From positions 3,832,368 to 3,896,367 of the forward strand of contig HG738138.1 of NCBI GenBank assembly GCA_000499405.2: 64,000 nt of DNA, in the 5' to 3' direction. This document shows, piece by piece, positions 40,785-53,700 of this stretch. The position numbers and the translations under genes were made by a program. Within the stretch, counting starts at the first letter, position 1; each line of letters starts with the position of its first letter. The DNA is from Onchocerca volvulus. Taxonomy: Eukaryota > Nematoda > Chromadorea > Rhabditida > Onchocercidae. The notes under the pieces are model-generated. The model was not told where the DNA came from, did no database searches, and saw only the letters and a list, made by a program, of their open reading frames with translations.

Positions 40785-43700
40785 AATTTTTATCTAGTAA
40801 TCAGTGGCGGGGCTTTTTTTTTCTTTTCAAAAAAAGTTAAAAAAGTAAAGTGTTGTTGTTTCATTTTTTCTTAGGCTTTTGCTTTGCTGTGTTAGACGAA
40901 TGTGTTTTCCATTAGAAATTATTGATTTTTTGTTTCTTGTAATGAGTGCATTTAATTTATTCTTGAGATATTGGTGTGCTCATTTTGATCATCTTTTTCT
41001 GAATTCAGTCTAACTGAATTCTATAATTTGGTCGATTTTTTCCAAAATTCAAAATCATTGAAGTAATGAGCACACTTCTAGTTATTTTCCGCTCTGTTGA
41101 TAATGGATGATTTTCGAGTTCTTGTCATATATTGTTTCAGTTCTAACAAATTTGCTTTAATCCAGAAGTATTGTTCTGCTTTTTTTCTGTGCTATATTTG
41201 ATTGTCTTTGGGCACTAGTTTTAATTTGTATCATTTGATGGTGTAAGATCAAAAATATGTCCCTTCTTTGTCTATTAGTTTTCGGTCAAAATGATTGAGA
41301 TTATCATTTGAAATATGGTGTCGGTGCAGTGACGAATTGCAGCAGAATTCTCATACTTCCTCCATTAAATATTAGAAGTCTTCAAGAGTTTGGGTGGGTT
41401 GAATATTGAAAAGGAATTTGATACTTGAAATTGATTTGGATAAGAATTTGGGACTAGTAAATAGGACTTGTAGCACTGCAGTAGTAGTTAGATTCAGTAA
41501 GGATGGAAGTGCTGGACACACCATCAAACAATATCTTAAAGATCTCCGACTACTACGATAACTTTCAGTTCTTGTTAAGAAATGTTTCGTGCACATGATT
41601 GACTTCGACAGCAGATTCTTTGGAGACTGAAACCTCTGCGATGGATGAGAAGGGTTATGCTATGATTAATGAATGCGATGGCTAAATTATTACAGGATAG
41701 AAGTACATGTTTTTTTGATTCCTTCAGCTTTCTATTGTCAGATTTCTGGAAACTTTAAAGATTTTCAACAGTGCGAAAAATTAACCTCACAACAACAGTA
41801 GTAGCGGATGAAATTGTGAGCATATTTATTGAGTATGGGTGATTTTATTTGTGTGCTTTTGTTGCGTGTCCATTGCTGGTATTCAAATTCATTTACGTTC
41901 CACATGCCAAATATTTGCGCTTTGAAAGGAGTGTCTGTTTGCGGTAATGTAGTGATATTTATGAGAAATAAAGAAACTGTGCAATCAGATTCTTCCAAAT
42001 TTGATCAAACGAGTGGTAGTATGCAACTAACCTAAATGCTTTTTCACTATGACAAGTAATATTTTTGAGAAAGTTAAAGACAGTGATTGATGAGTTCCAC
42101 AATTCGAGTTTCAGGATGACCCGTGAATCGATCTGACTACTTCTATCGAACTCGTGACGTAGTTCACTACAGATTACCGAATTGAAATATTAAATTAAAA
42201 CAAAAAGGTGGAATGGGGAATTGGACTTTATCCATAGTTAAGGATGATTAAGTGTCAGAATGCCGGATGTTTCAACTGAAATTCGTTTTAAGGGGAAAAC
42301 GATTCGGAAGAGATAAAAGGCACAGGCTGGTATTGCAATTAGAAGTATTTATTTATTGTTTCCCTTCTAATTTTTATTCGAATGAGCCGCAAAAATTCCT
42401 TTGTGTAACCGAGAGTAAGCAGTGCGAATTTCCAAGGAAAATCCAAGCTTCAGGAAATGTTCGCAGATTTTGAAAATCAAAAAAGCGTACAGCACAGATT
42501 TCGAATTCTTTCATGTGAGTTCCAGGATGCTATAGAGTAAGGAAACGCATAACACATGCGCTTCTTTTGCGGTATCTGGAAATTAGCCGCAAACTAATAC
42601 ACCATTATAATCATTATTACTATAGAAAAGATTGACTTTGAGACTCCATGGCATTGTTATATATTCATTAAAGATCCTTCAAGTTTGGAATTTCAAGGAA
42701 GATTTTAGGTATACTATGGCTTATTTTTTTCCCTTTTTATTCTTTTCGATCCGTTTCTCCTCCCTTTTATCATTCACATGTCGCCAGTATCTGTTGGAAA
42801 AACTGAGATAATTTATGAAATGAATGTGTCTAAATGAAGTATTTGTACTGTAGAATATTTCTCAAATTCATCACTTAAAATGAATATAAATGAATGTTAC
42901 GATGTCTGCTGTAATGAATTATTCATCTAATTCTCATCTTTGTTTCCGATTACAAAACATGTCTTCAGTAGTTAAATACCAGAAACTAATTCACATGTAA
43001 ATGTTTCCGGTCTGATAACTAAGCTTTTGTGCAATGTGTAGAATACTGTAAAAATCTTCCCATCGGATAACCAAACCTATGCAATGTTTGGAATGCTGTA
43101 GAGCAAATTCCACTATAAAAAGCGTTTTTCGATTCATTTGGGATCAGTGCTGTAATTCATAGCCAATTAAATCCTTTCCAAACGACAAGCTATCAAGTTC
43201 TTACTAAATCTTCCTTTAGAGGACAACGAAGAAGAACATCCGACTTTACCAATAGTATTTTTTGATATCCTTTAATTAATGTTCTTTAATCAATTTATTG
43301 ATCACCATTTCCTTAATTTATTGATTGGAATATGTTATACGCCTTATAATTTGTCCCAATCAATAAATTCATCCCAACAAACATCAAAGTAAAGATTTCT
43401 CGACAACATCACCCCAACCCACAACTTGTTCTCTGATAGAAATTCGCAAATTCCGAATCTCTTTATGCTGAGAACTAAAACATCGTTAAGTACCATTAGG
43501 TTCCGGAGAAACTTTCATTCATGTAAATCATTGCAGACGAGAACTGAAATCCACTTGCACTCGCCATAATTTCAATCCTTAATGCTACCACTACTTTTCT
43601 TATTTCTTCCTACTCTCACATAAGACAAAACGTGAAGTCTGAGAGTGACGTCTAGAGTTTCGAAAAAATTCAAAAAATGAGTAGAATGATCACTAAAGTG

Positions 43701-45291
43701 AATAACTCAGTTTATTTACTTGTTTATGCATTATTCCGCAGCTGCTTCTATTATTAAGCCACTCTGCTTCAAAATAATTGGCATTAATCCTATCATTGAT
43801 TCCCCAACAAATTAATTATAGTGGGCATAATGATGCCCCTAATATCAGTAGAGAGTCTGTGAACAAGCATGTTCCAAAAAAATCCCTTTTTCCCTTTCTT
43901 GGCAAGCTTGCCAAAAAGGTTGTTTTCCATGACATTATGGTAAAAAAAAATCGTTTTCCTGCCAAACAAAGCACAACATCTGAAATCCAGAAACAATTTT
44001 TTTATTCCTGGATATTCCCAAATGTTGAAATTCAATCTGCAAATGACGTAAAATCTAACTTTCGAAAATCGCAACAACCGCTGTGGGCAGCATGCACTAG
44101 GATTCTCGTAGACTATTTTAAATCAAGAAGTGATAGAGTTATTGCATTCTATGAACAGTTGGAAATAACAAGGCTTTAACTGTATTACTGTTATTCCAGC
44201 GATTGTGATGTTTTACAGGACATTATATTTAGGATCCTGAACCTGCACAGGGTGTTATATTTTCATCGAAGATCCGAAGTATCACAAGATAGCCTAACGA
44301 TAAGTTCTTTCGACTTACAACAGTCGTCAAAATAATTCATGCATTTGGTTAAATGAATAGAAATGAGTGGGTGATACCAAATGTCTCACGTACATTAATT
44401 CAGGCTTCGGTCAAAAGTTTTTCTTGAGTTCCCGCCACTGCTTTCTATGACAAAAAGACCAATTTTATACTGGATCTTTTCAATTCTCTACTAATTTTTG
44501 TCGACCAGCACACCGTATTATAACTGTCATCCAGTTTTTATTCCTGTGAAACTGTCAATATTTTTGAAGTAGAATTCAGGTTGACTCTAAAGTTCAGTAG
44601 AATTTTTAGGGAATGATTTTGGATGTTCGTAAGTAATAAAGATATGTGGATGGGCTGAAAATATAATAACATTAAAATTTTCCATGTCTACTACATAATA
44701 CCTTGATGAGATACCAAATTCATAATATGTATGGTAAAATTTCAACCTCAAGGTATAAAAATCGATGAGACGCGCAATGATTATTCTCCAATACAGAAAT
44801 GAGAAATTGATAAGAAACCGTGCATCCACTTTTAAAAAGAAGTAAACCAATATTATTTGAATAAACCCAAGAAATCATCAAGTGATTAGTAAATACTCTT
44901 AATTTAAATTACATCTTTCTCTAAAACACAGAAAGCTGGGTATTTCCTCTGAATTCCACATTTTACCGGAGTTGAATGAAATATCAAAACATTTACATGG
45001 TGCGCAAGAATTTTCCAGGTATTCACTGTTTTAAAGTATAGTAATAAATAGATTGTTTATGGAATTTCGAAAAATCTACTCCAAAACGATTAATTAAAAC
45101 CCAATCTATCCAATGAGAACAGTGGAGTGGTTTTACCACTACCGAGATGTGTATTAAAGAAAAATTTGAAAACAATCTAATCCATATGTTAAAAACTAAA
45201 GGCACATTCAAGTATTTAAAACTCTGCAAGAAAACAAAGACATTTTTATAAAATATAAGCACTGAAGACGCGATTCTTGATAACGAAAAGA
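40785..45291. other. 3' region between convergent unc-115 and KDEL-receptor genes
   Basis: Both neighbours end here, so the outer parts are 3' untranslated DNA. Apart from the plus-strand frame at about 43822-44179 (listed separately) I see no coding exon. Composition is A/T-rich with no notable repeats. Confidence 0.45.
43822..44179 (+). CDS. possible orphan exon, about 118 codons
   Basis: This is an open plus-strand frame that begins right after a TTATAG acceptor-like site and ends at a stop. It is Lys-rich and mixed in composition, not a repeat product (for example FPFLGKLAKKVVFHD and WAACTRILVDYFKSR). There is no early ATG, no recognisable domain, and no partner exon that I can join. A frame this long is unusual in DNA of this composition, but it may be chance. 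Confidence 0.2.
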
Positions 45292-46773
45292 CTAAGCGGG
45301 AAGCTCCAGATTTCCGCGTCCTCGAATCACTAAATAGGAAATAATTATAAGATTAATTACGTAAAAAAAAATTATTAAAACTCAAAAAAGTCTCGAAATG
45401 CAATTCATGGGCTAGATTTCGGAAATTATACGAAATAAATCAGGTAGGAAGTTACGAGGCACAACAAAAAGGAAATAAAACAAATTTATGCAAAACTGTC
45501 TGCAATAAAAAATGACATTTGATAAAAGAAAAAAAAAAAGTTTGCCGAAAAAAGCTAACTTCGAAACATTACCTCTTGTAACATACAGATAGAAAAAATC
45601 GGCATAAAGTACAGTCTGTAAAACACCGGCAACAGCTGCAATTGGATCCAAATAACCCACACTGTAATAACGATACAGCCAATTCAAGACATACAAAGCT
45701 CGATATGCTCCCAATGCAAACAAATAATGAGCGGTGATTGTTTCTGCACTCCCGGTACGTGAAAGCATGAACAACTGCGGCATGATGGCAACTGCTTCCA
45801 AATATATGGAAAACGACCAAGCAATCTAGTTAACATCAAAGAAATAAGGCACCAGAGCTTAAATTTTAAAAATATTGGTTTTCCACTTATTTTAGAGATA
45901 GTCTCCTAACTGGAAGTCTAATTGGAACTGAAAGTAGAGAAGAAGTACATACTGCAAATAAACTCGGCTTGCCATTTTCCAGACAACTTCATTATTTATT
46001 AAACCATAGTAAATAACGCTGCCAATTTTGAAATTCATTAGTATTCATAATCTAAATATCTAGGAAGTGAATGATCAAACATAACGCTTCTTTTCTTTCG
46101 GAATGTAACTTAAAAGTCCACAACCGTTACTTTTCTTGACTTTATTGTTTCGTCACACTATTTTACAATACTGATTTTAGTTGCTTTATTCACTGTATTT
46201 CGTCTTGATTTTGACTGATACCGTACATGTCTCAAGTTTATCCTCTCAAGCTGAGAATATTTCTAATAACTCGCCATAAATTATTGGTTCTTTGGTCCAT
46301 TGCCCCCCTCTCTGCAATCCTAAAATCAAATCGTCAAAATCAAACTTAATCTCAAGAAATTATTGATGCTACTTCATTAACACAAATCCCAAGCTGCATT
46401 ACAGATTGATGCAATCCCAGAATACTAATTTTCTGAAATATGAAAAAGCAGAATTAACCTCCATAAATGAAAAATGATGGTTGATGAGAAAAGCAAGCGC
46501 TATTGCTGGAATAATCAAGAACTCTATCCGAAATGTATCGTGACTCCTGAAATCATGATGAACTGGGGAATGTTTCGGAGAAATTAACTCATGAAAATAT
46601 AGTTCGAGGTAAGGGAAAAATTTCTAAACGATTAGGGGCAAAGGAAAATCTAATTAAAAATAACAAGACAGGTAACGTTTCCGAAATAACATTGTGAAAA
46701 TTTGCTAAAAAAATCATTGAAAACACAAATTCACTGATTTTAACAACATTCATTCAAAATAAGAAAAATAGTC

Positions 46774-46807
<34 letters not shown>

Positions 46808-47795
46808 AAAAAAAAATGAAAAAAGGAAATCCTACCGGTCATAAGTCGCTCTGAACTTGAAAAACATCAGATAAACAGTTCCATACGAAGTTACGAGGAA
46901 AAAGATCTGAAAACAGGCAACTTTCTGACGGCATAGTCTTGATGACAGATGATTTTACTTATTATAAAAATAAATGTTTTAGAAGAAATACGAGTTTAAA
47001 ATAAACTAATGTAACGAATGAAAAAATAATACTAAAAGGGCAAAAAAGTTTATTAATATAAATTTTTGCCCATACAACATACATTTATAATACTTTGTTT
47101 CAGGCAAACCTAGAAAGTAAAATTGAGTCACAACTGTCGCAAAATACTCCACTACCACCATTTCACTTCTATTCCCCTAACTTATGCGATTTTCATTTTC
47201 TTAGTGATGATTCTTTCTATTGCTACGGGTATAAATAAAAAAAAAAAAAAAAAAGAACTATCCAGTGCACAATTGATCAAGTCATAATGGATCATCCTAT
47301 TTATCACTGATAATTATTAGCAATAATTTCAGTAAGCATCATAAAGAAAAATTTTATCCATTTGTCAGCCATAATAATTCCTTTAACTATCATCTAATCT
47401 TAATAAATTTAAATTCAATAAAGTAACTTTTACAGGTTTGTTGCCAATAATTAGATCTATATACCTTCATAATTGTATTATAAATTGAAATGAAATAGAA
47501 GAGATCTAAATAACGCGATGTGAAGACAAATGCATATAAAAGCTGAGATTTTCCAGAAAGTCCTGAAATCACTTCGTTTCTTTTGATATATAGTAACATC
47601 AGAAGTCCATAGCATTTTAATAAATTGATGTGAAAAAATTTCGATTATGTTAAAGATGCTCCCATTTCCAAGATCTTTTAATTTAAACTGTTAAAAGAAC
47701 AAACCTGCACAAGAGCGTGTTCTCCATATATTCACGATCAATATTACAATAGCAATAAGATGCGAAGAATCACCAGCGATACGAAATATGTTCAT
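45292..47795 (-). CDS. erd-2: KDEL receptor (ER lumen protein-retaining receptor), 212 aa
   Basis: Six exons join in phase to exactly 212 aa, the standard family length: 47795-47705, 47562-47465, 46906-46836, 46546-46459, 45825-45573 and 45329-45292. The start [13 protein letters not shown] matches the family opening. [20 protein letters not shown], the segment ESHDTFR-like [10 protein letters not shown], and [16 protein letters not shown] followed by [13 protein letters not shown] are all diagnostic. The tail NLELPA matches the family K-L-LPA ending. The protein has seven membrane helices and cycles between cis-Golgi and ER, binding escaped luminal proteins with KDEL/HDEL ends and returning them in COPI vesicles. 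The gene converges with unc-115. The last exon encodes only 11 residues and is easily missed by gene finders. Confidence 0.96.
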
Positions 47796-48766
47796 TGCAG
47801 TCACCAAATGATAAGATTTCTATGACCCAGCCTATGAGAACGTTTTGCACAAGGTTATCTGCTGACACCTTGCTTCACAACCTGATAATAGAGACTTCTG
47901 ATATGTGGATAAAGCAGGAATCAAAAATTTTTGAAAAACAACCATTTTCTCAAGCGCTCATCGTAATAAGAGCAGGACATAAATAATCCGATAACCCATA
48001 GCTACAAATAATTTTAACAAAAGCACCAATCCCTTCCGAATGAATTAGAAATTAAAAAATAAATTTAAACATACGTAGGAAGAAGAAACTAGGATCACCC
48101 TGCCAATAAAACAACGACGACAACGCAACGTGTCAACTGGTATATCCAAAAAATCCATCTCCCATTCAATTAAATTCCACATCATTACTGAGGAACGAAT
48201 GCAAATTTTCGATCCCAACAATTTGAAAGAGATACTGAAAAAACTGTACTTTTATTCTGAGGGATTGAATATAAAGGGGTGAGATGGAGAGAGAGGAACT
48301 TCATATTTTCATCGATTAAAACAGTTCACCTAAATGATAAAGATTTGAAATTCTCAAAAGTATTTTAAATCTTAAACCAAATTCCGAAAATATCGGGTTT
48401 GAAATTTTATTTAAAATAAAATTAATTATGTACAAAGAATGGTGAATTGATCGATATAATATTGATTTAAAGTATATATACATTACAAATATCTGATTTC
48501 TGAACGACACTCGATCTGTGTGTTGTAGTAACTTGTCGAAAAAGAAAAAAAAAAGTTGCAGGAAAGGTAACACATTATTTGCTACTTATTTCCCTTTGCT
48601 TAATAAACCTAAGTTTGAATGCCAAACTAAACTCCAATCAATTTTCAAATCGAACTTATTGTTTATCAATAATTGGTAATCTTAAATTATTTTAAAACGA
48701 TTTCCAACTTATCTAAAATAGCAACAATATAGTCCCATAGATTTTAACAAACTCAGAACAAGTACA

Positions 48767-48822
48767 ATAGTGATAAAATAAATGCGTGATACTAGGGCAT
48801 CACGCATTTATCTTATCACTAT
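48767..48822. ncRNA. 24-bp hairpin, possible pre-miRNA or foldback remnant
   Basis: The left arm 48767-48790 and right arm 48799-48822 are reverse complements at 23 of 24 positions around an 8-base loop. The single difference is an A/C mismatch in a plus-strand RNA but a G-U pair in a minus-strand RNA, so a minus-strand transcript would pair over all 24 positions. The stem is nearly perfect and the loop short, which suits a small palindromic element at least as well as a microRNA. It is about 1 kb upstream of erd-2. Confidence 0.35.
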
Positions 48823-50611
48823 TCAGGTCACTATAGCATGAAAAGTGCATGAATTACTGCATGTTGACAATCATGCAATAGTCGTACTGGTTACAGATAT
48901 CCTTCCAGTCTGGAAACAGATAGATGGATAATAATATCGACCACCATAAATTTCATACCAAGCGGTTCGGAAATTAAATTCTTTTTTATATTTATATTTT
49001 CAAATTATACATCCTACTTCAAATGCACTATAAAGAGAATAAAACTCGAAGGTTACCAATCGATAAACTCATCAACCATTATGTTCCACTACTGCAACCT
49101 ATCCATTCTTTTTTTAGTATCAAACGATGTGTATAAAGAGAGAAATAAACAGCATTATTCATATGGAAAGATATGTAGGTTTGATTAGAATTTATTGAAA
49201 GCATAAGAGATGAGCCAAAGAATGATACTTTTAGAGAAGACATCGCATTTTTTTACATCAATTGATGAACTGCTTTAATTTGTACAAAACAAATTTGTCT
49301 TTTTGAAATTTACAGCGGTTGGTCGATACTTCCCACAGATTAGAGTGCATAAATAAGCAAGAATACACTCCTTTGAACATAAAATTTTGAAAATAATATT
49401 CTTAAGCTGTAAAAATTTAGAATAATTGGAGGAATGCCAAGAAAAATCAATTTTTTTTCGGTGGTAGCACGTTCCTGCTGTTATGGGTCATAAAATGTTT
49501 TTGCAGATATTATACGGTTATTTGGATGTATGGAAATCCGAAATCAAAGATAGTAGAAATATTGATGGATTAACTTTGTTTGGTCAACGAGTGAATGTAC
49601 AAATAGTACTAAGCTAAAAACGTCATGTCCTGTAAAATCACAAAAACAAAATTTTCTTCAATTCTCGTTTGGTATCTCTGACCAAAATGAATTAAAGAGA
49701 AGTCGAAACAGGAAAAAATTCGTAAAACACAGGACAAAGAATGGAAAAAATTTGCTGGAAAGAGCACGCGGTAAGTAAGTTACAAAAACTAATTAACTGA
49801 AGTTAATTTCAATCTACTTTCTAGCCACTGCTTAATTAATTAAACTTGCTGTTCTGTTCATAAGAATTACAGCAAATTCACTTTTCTATTGCATAGCTCT
49901 TAAGCAGAATGAATGCACCACTTTGACAAAGTTGATTGATTTCCTTCCAGTTCAACTCAAATTCTAGAATAAAGTGCATTTTAAAATCTGTTATGACGGT
50001 ATGAATATATCATCATGTGCTGCCTGCTTATCACGTGTTATTCTGTTTTCCTTTATCACCCGATTTGTCATATGTTCTTCCAGTTTACCATAAAGATAGC
50101 CTTATTTACGTTAAATCGAGTAAACAATCTTCTTGTCTGTCGTAAAATTTGCATTTCTTGGTCTTTAGAAGTTTTTCATTCAAACCACCTAAAGTACATT
50201 TGAAATCCATTTCATTCGAATTCATTTGTTTCAGTCTATCTGTCATTCTATTTAATTCGAGTTCAAATTGTACTTAACGTAAGAAAAGATACAAAACAGT
50301 TGTTATTTGAAATTCTTAATATTAATTGGAAATTAAATTACTCAAGTTGAGAGTTTACGCTTCAACAAGCATATTTCTCCATCTAAATTCACTCTCGACT
50401 TTATTTTGAAGTTTGCTTAACGATGACTTATGGTATATTCGCCATCTTCCCAAACTGGCTGTATACTAGAATCGCGCATGATTGGAGTGCATTTATAGTT
50501 GGATGAAGTTTTGCAATCGCGCACGAGTATCTAAATCCTGCAGTGAATGTTGTTTGGCGCTGAGCCAAATTGTCAGCTGATTTTTCATCAGTAAATACTG
50601 CAAAGTTTGCT

Positions 50612-50632
50612 TGTGTGTGTGTGTGTGTGTGT
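50612..50632 (+). repeat. GT microsatellite upstream of unk
   Basis: About ten TG/GT units lie roughly 75 bases before the first ATG of the Unkempt gene, probably in its promoter or 5' untranslated region. Confidence 0.85.
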
Positions 50633-50707
50633 ATTTGGTGGAGGAAGGGGTGCGTCGTGTTTTGTTTACATTTTCTCCAAATTCTCTGAATGTAATCCCT
50701 TCCATGG

Positions 50708-53700
50708 ATGGTGGCCATGGATGTTGTCCGCCCAACACTTAATAACTCCGAGAAACCGAATCACTTACAGTAAGCACTTTCCGTTTTTACTTCTCACTTG
50801 ATTCTTCTATTGAGCTTGTACATGTTTAGAAAGATAATAAGAATGAATGAAAGTACTTTTTAATTAGTCGTCTTATCGTTCTTCCTTATCTCATTTTGTT
50901 TGGTTCAATTTTATTTTAAGTGTAATTTATGAGATATCTAAGCGGGTGTGAACTTCTAGATACGTCATTTCTAAGCTGTCCCCATTGACTGGACTGCATG
51001 TAACTTTTTCTTATATTTTGTTGACAAAAAAAATATGCCATTGGTGTTGTTCCAGTCATGGAAATAGATCTGTTAGCTTACGCATTCGTCGATTGGTTTC
51101 ATTTTTTTTTTTTAGTTATCTTCGTGATTTTCGAGTGGAAGCATGTCCTCATTTTAAGCAGCACCAGTGCCAACAACATCGTCCATATACTTGTTTTAAT
51201 TGGCATTTTGCTAATCAGCGAAGACGTCGTCCTGTAAGACGATCGGATGGTACTTTCAACTATTCGGCCGATGTGTATTGTGATAAATATGATGAAAATA
51301 CTGGTATCTGTCCGGATGGAGATAGGTGTGTTTAAGAAGTTTGTTGAAATTTGGCTCATTTATTTGAAGTACGATTGAATTTCTTAAATTATTGATATTT
51401 AAAAAATGGCAATTTAGATAGTGAAATCAGTAACTACAGCCATATATTTTATTTGAATCGCTTTTGTTTACAGTTGTAGTTTTTTACACCGCGTAGCGGG
51501 AGATGTAGAACGCAAATATCATCTACGGTATTATAAAACGGCTATGTGTGTACATCCAACAGATGCACGCGGTATTTGTGCGAAAAACGGTCCTCACTGT
51601 GCGTTTGCGCACAGTGTTCAGGATCTTCGACAGGCCGTGCATGACTCTCAGGAAAGTCAAAATGGCACCTTATTAGATCCAGAAAATCGCGAAAGAACTA
51701 GTTTCGTTATAGAAGATCCTCTTTGGCACGGTAATGTATTTTTATTTTGAATTTTTATGGACATTCTTTTTCTAACTTTTGCCTTGTCATTGATGTTCTT
51801 TTGTACTTTAACATGTTACTAAAATTTTCAAAGCATAGTGATTTTGCTGTCTTAAAGTGGAGTGTTTATAGACCAAGTTCATGTTTTGTCATGTTATAAA
51901 ACTGAACAGTGCAAAAAACCAGCTCGCCTTTGCCGCCAAGGTTATGCTTGTCCATTTTACCACAACTCGAAAGATCGTCGAAGACCGCCAGCTGTGCATA
52001 AGTACCGGTGAGGATCTGTTTACTTGATTTTTTACGAATATTAAAAATTATTGGGAATGATTTTAAATTCATAGTGACCGATATTAAACGTTATTTAGGA
52101 TATTTCTATCCTTTTTGCATCAAATTTCATTAAGATCAACTCCTTGTCCAACAGCAAAATCAGCAGACGAGTGGTTAGAACCAGAACAGTGTGAGAATGG
52201 CGACGATTGTGGATACTGTCATACAAGGACCGAGCAACAGTTTCATCCTGAAATATACAAGTCAACTAAGTGTAATGATATGCTTGATCATGGTTATTGT
52301 CCACGTGCCGTGTTTTGCGCATTTGCGCACCACGACTCAGAGTTGCATGTACAACGTGCACCATATTATCGGCCCAGTAACAATCCAGATGCAACCGTAC
52401 CACTGAAACAGTCCAACAGTTCTACCAGTTCAGGGAACGCAGAACCGGGTGCTTCTCCTACGGCTCGACCAGGTAATATTAGAATAATATAATCTTTCGC
52501 TCCTATATAGTTTTTTTCAGTCTCTTTTATTTAATTTAAATTATCCTTTAATTAAACACATTTGTAATCATTTCAGAAAATCATGTATTGCAAACAGCAA
52601 CGTCAGCCACAACACCCACGTATTCAGTAAGGATTTTCTTCTGTGATATATATTTTCCTCATTTTGATAAGGAATAGCAAGAAGTTAAACGAGATTTTAG
52701 GCAGTTCTGAAACAAAGACAAGCGCCGGGAAAGACTGTATCATCGGTTGGTGGCGACGAGGGACCTCAAAGCAGTTATCCAAAAGCGCCAGGATTTGAAC
52801 GTGTTCAAATTTCGGCAAGTCCATCTATAATTTCCTAGTCTTCGAATTGTATTTGGCATTTACATCTATCATTTTTCGTTGGCTAATCTGTTTAAACCTA
52901 ATATTTCCTTTCTATTTGAGATTTTTTAGCCTCAGCGTGTAGCCGATAGTGCCATTGGTCGAATACGAACTTCTTCATTGAATATGGGACAATTAGATTT
53001 AGGTAAATTTACTTTTCATTGATGTAATCCTAACCGATACTGTTTCTTTTCATTTAAAGTTTGTTGTAAATGGTAAAAATTTTTATACCATTTTTTATAA
53101 CATTTTTTATACCGATTTTTATACCATTTACATATAAATTTTCACACCATTTAAATGATATAAATTTTAGAATAAATTTTTTTGAATCAAAATTAACGAT
53201 CGACATTATAATGATTGCTAGATTATTTGAATAAAGGAAAAATTTTTTTAAGGATATTCAGTAACAAGCGCTAATGAAGCTTTAGTATCATCGTTGCCCA
53301 CTTTCTCATCATTGAATGCGATGGCCCGATCCACGTCAGATGCACCAATGCGTGTGCTACCGGCAGCGATTGATGAACTTTCTTTGGATGAATTATCAAG
53401 CAATGCACTCTCTCCAATATCTGAACAAAAGGAACATAAATTCTTACCTGATTTTTTCACCAATCCGCGTAAGCTTTTTTCACTTTTCTTTTATTTTAGG
53501 TGTTATTACTTGATTCGGAATCTTTGAAATTTGATCTTGTTAATGTGGACAATATAGGATATAAATATTGCACCGATTTGATATCACAGCATTTGTTGCT
53601 TAAATAATCGAACACCAGGGAAAATCTTACGCCATTTTCTAAAAACTAATGGATTCAGGCAAAAATTTGCAAATCCTAATTACTTTAGTTTATTGGAAAT

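Larger units (their letters stand above)
47796..50707. other. divergent intergenic region between erd-2 and unk
   Basis: Both flanking genes start at its edges, so it must hold both promoters. It contains a near-perfect 24-bp-stem hairpin (48767-48822) and a GT microsatellite. Other sequence is A/T-rich with only short open frames. Confidence 0.5.
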
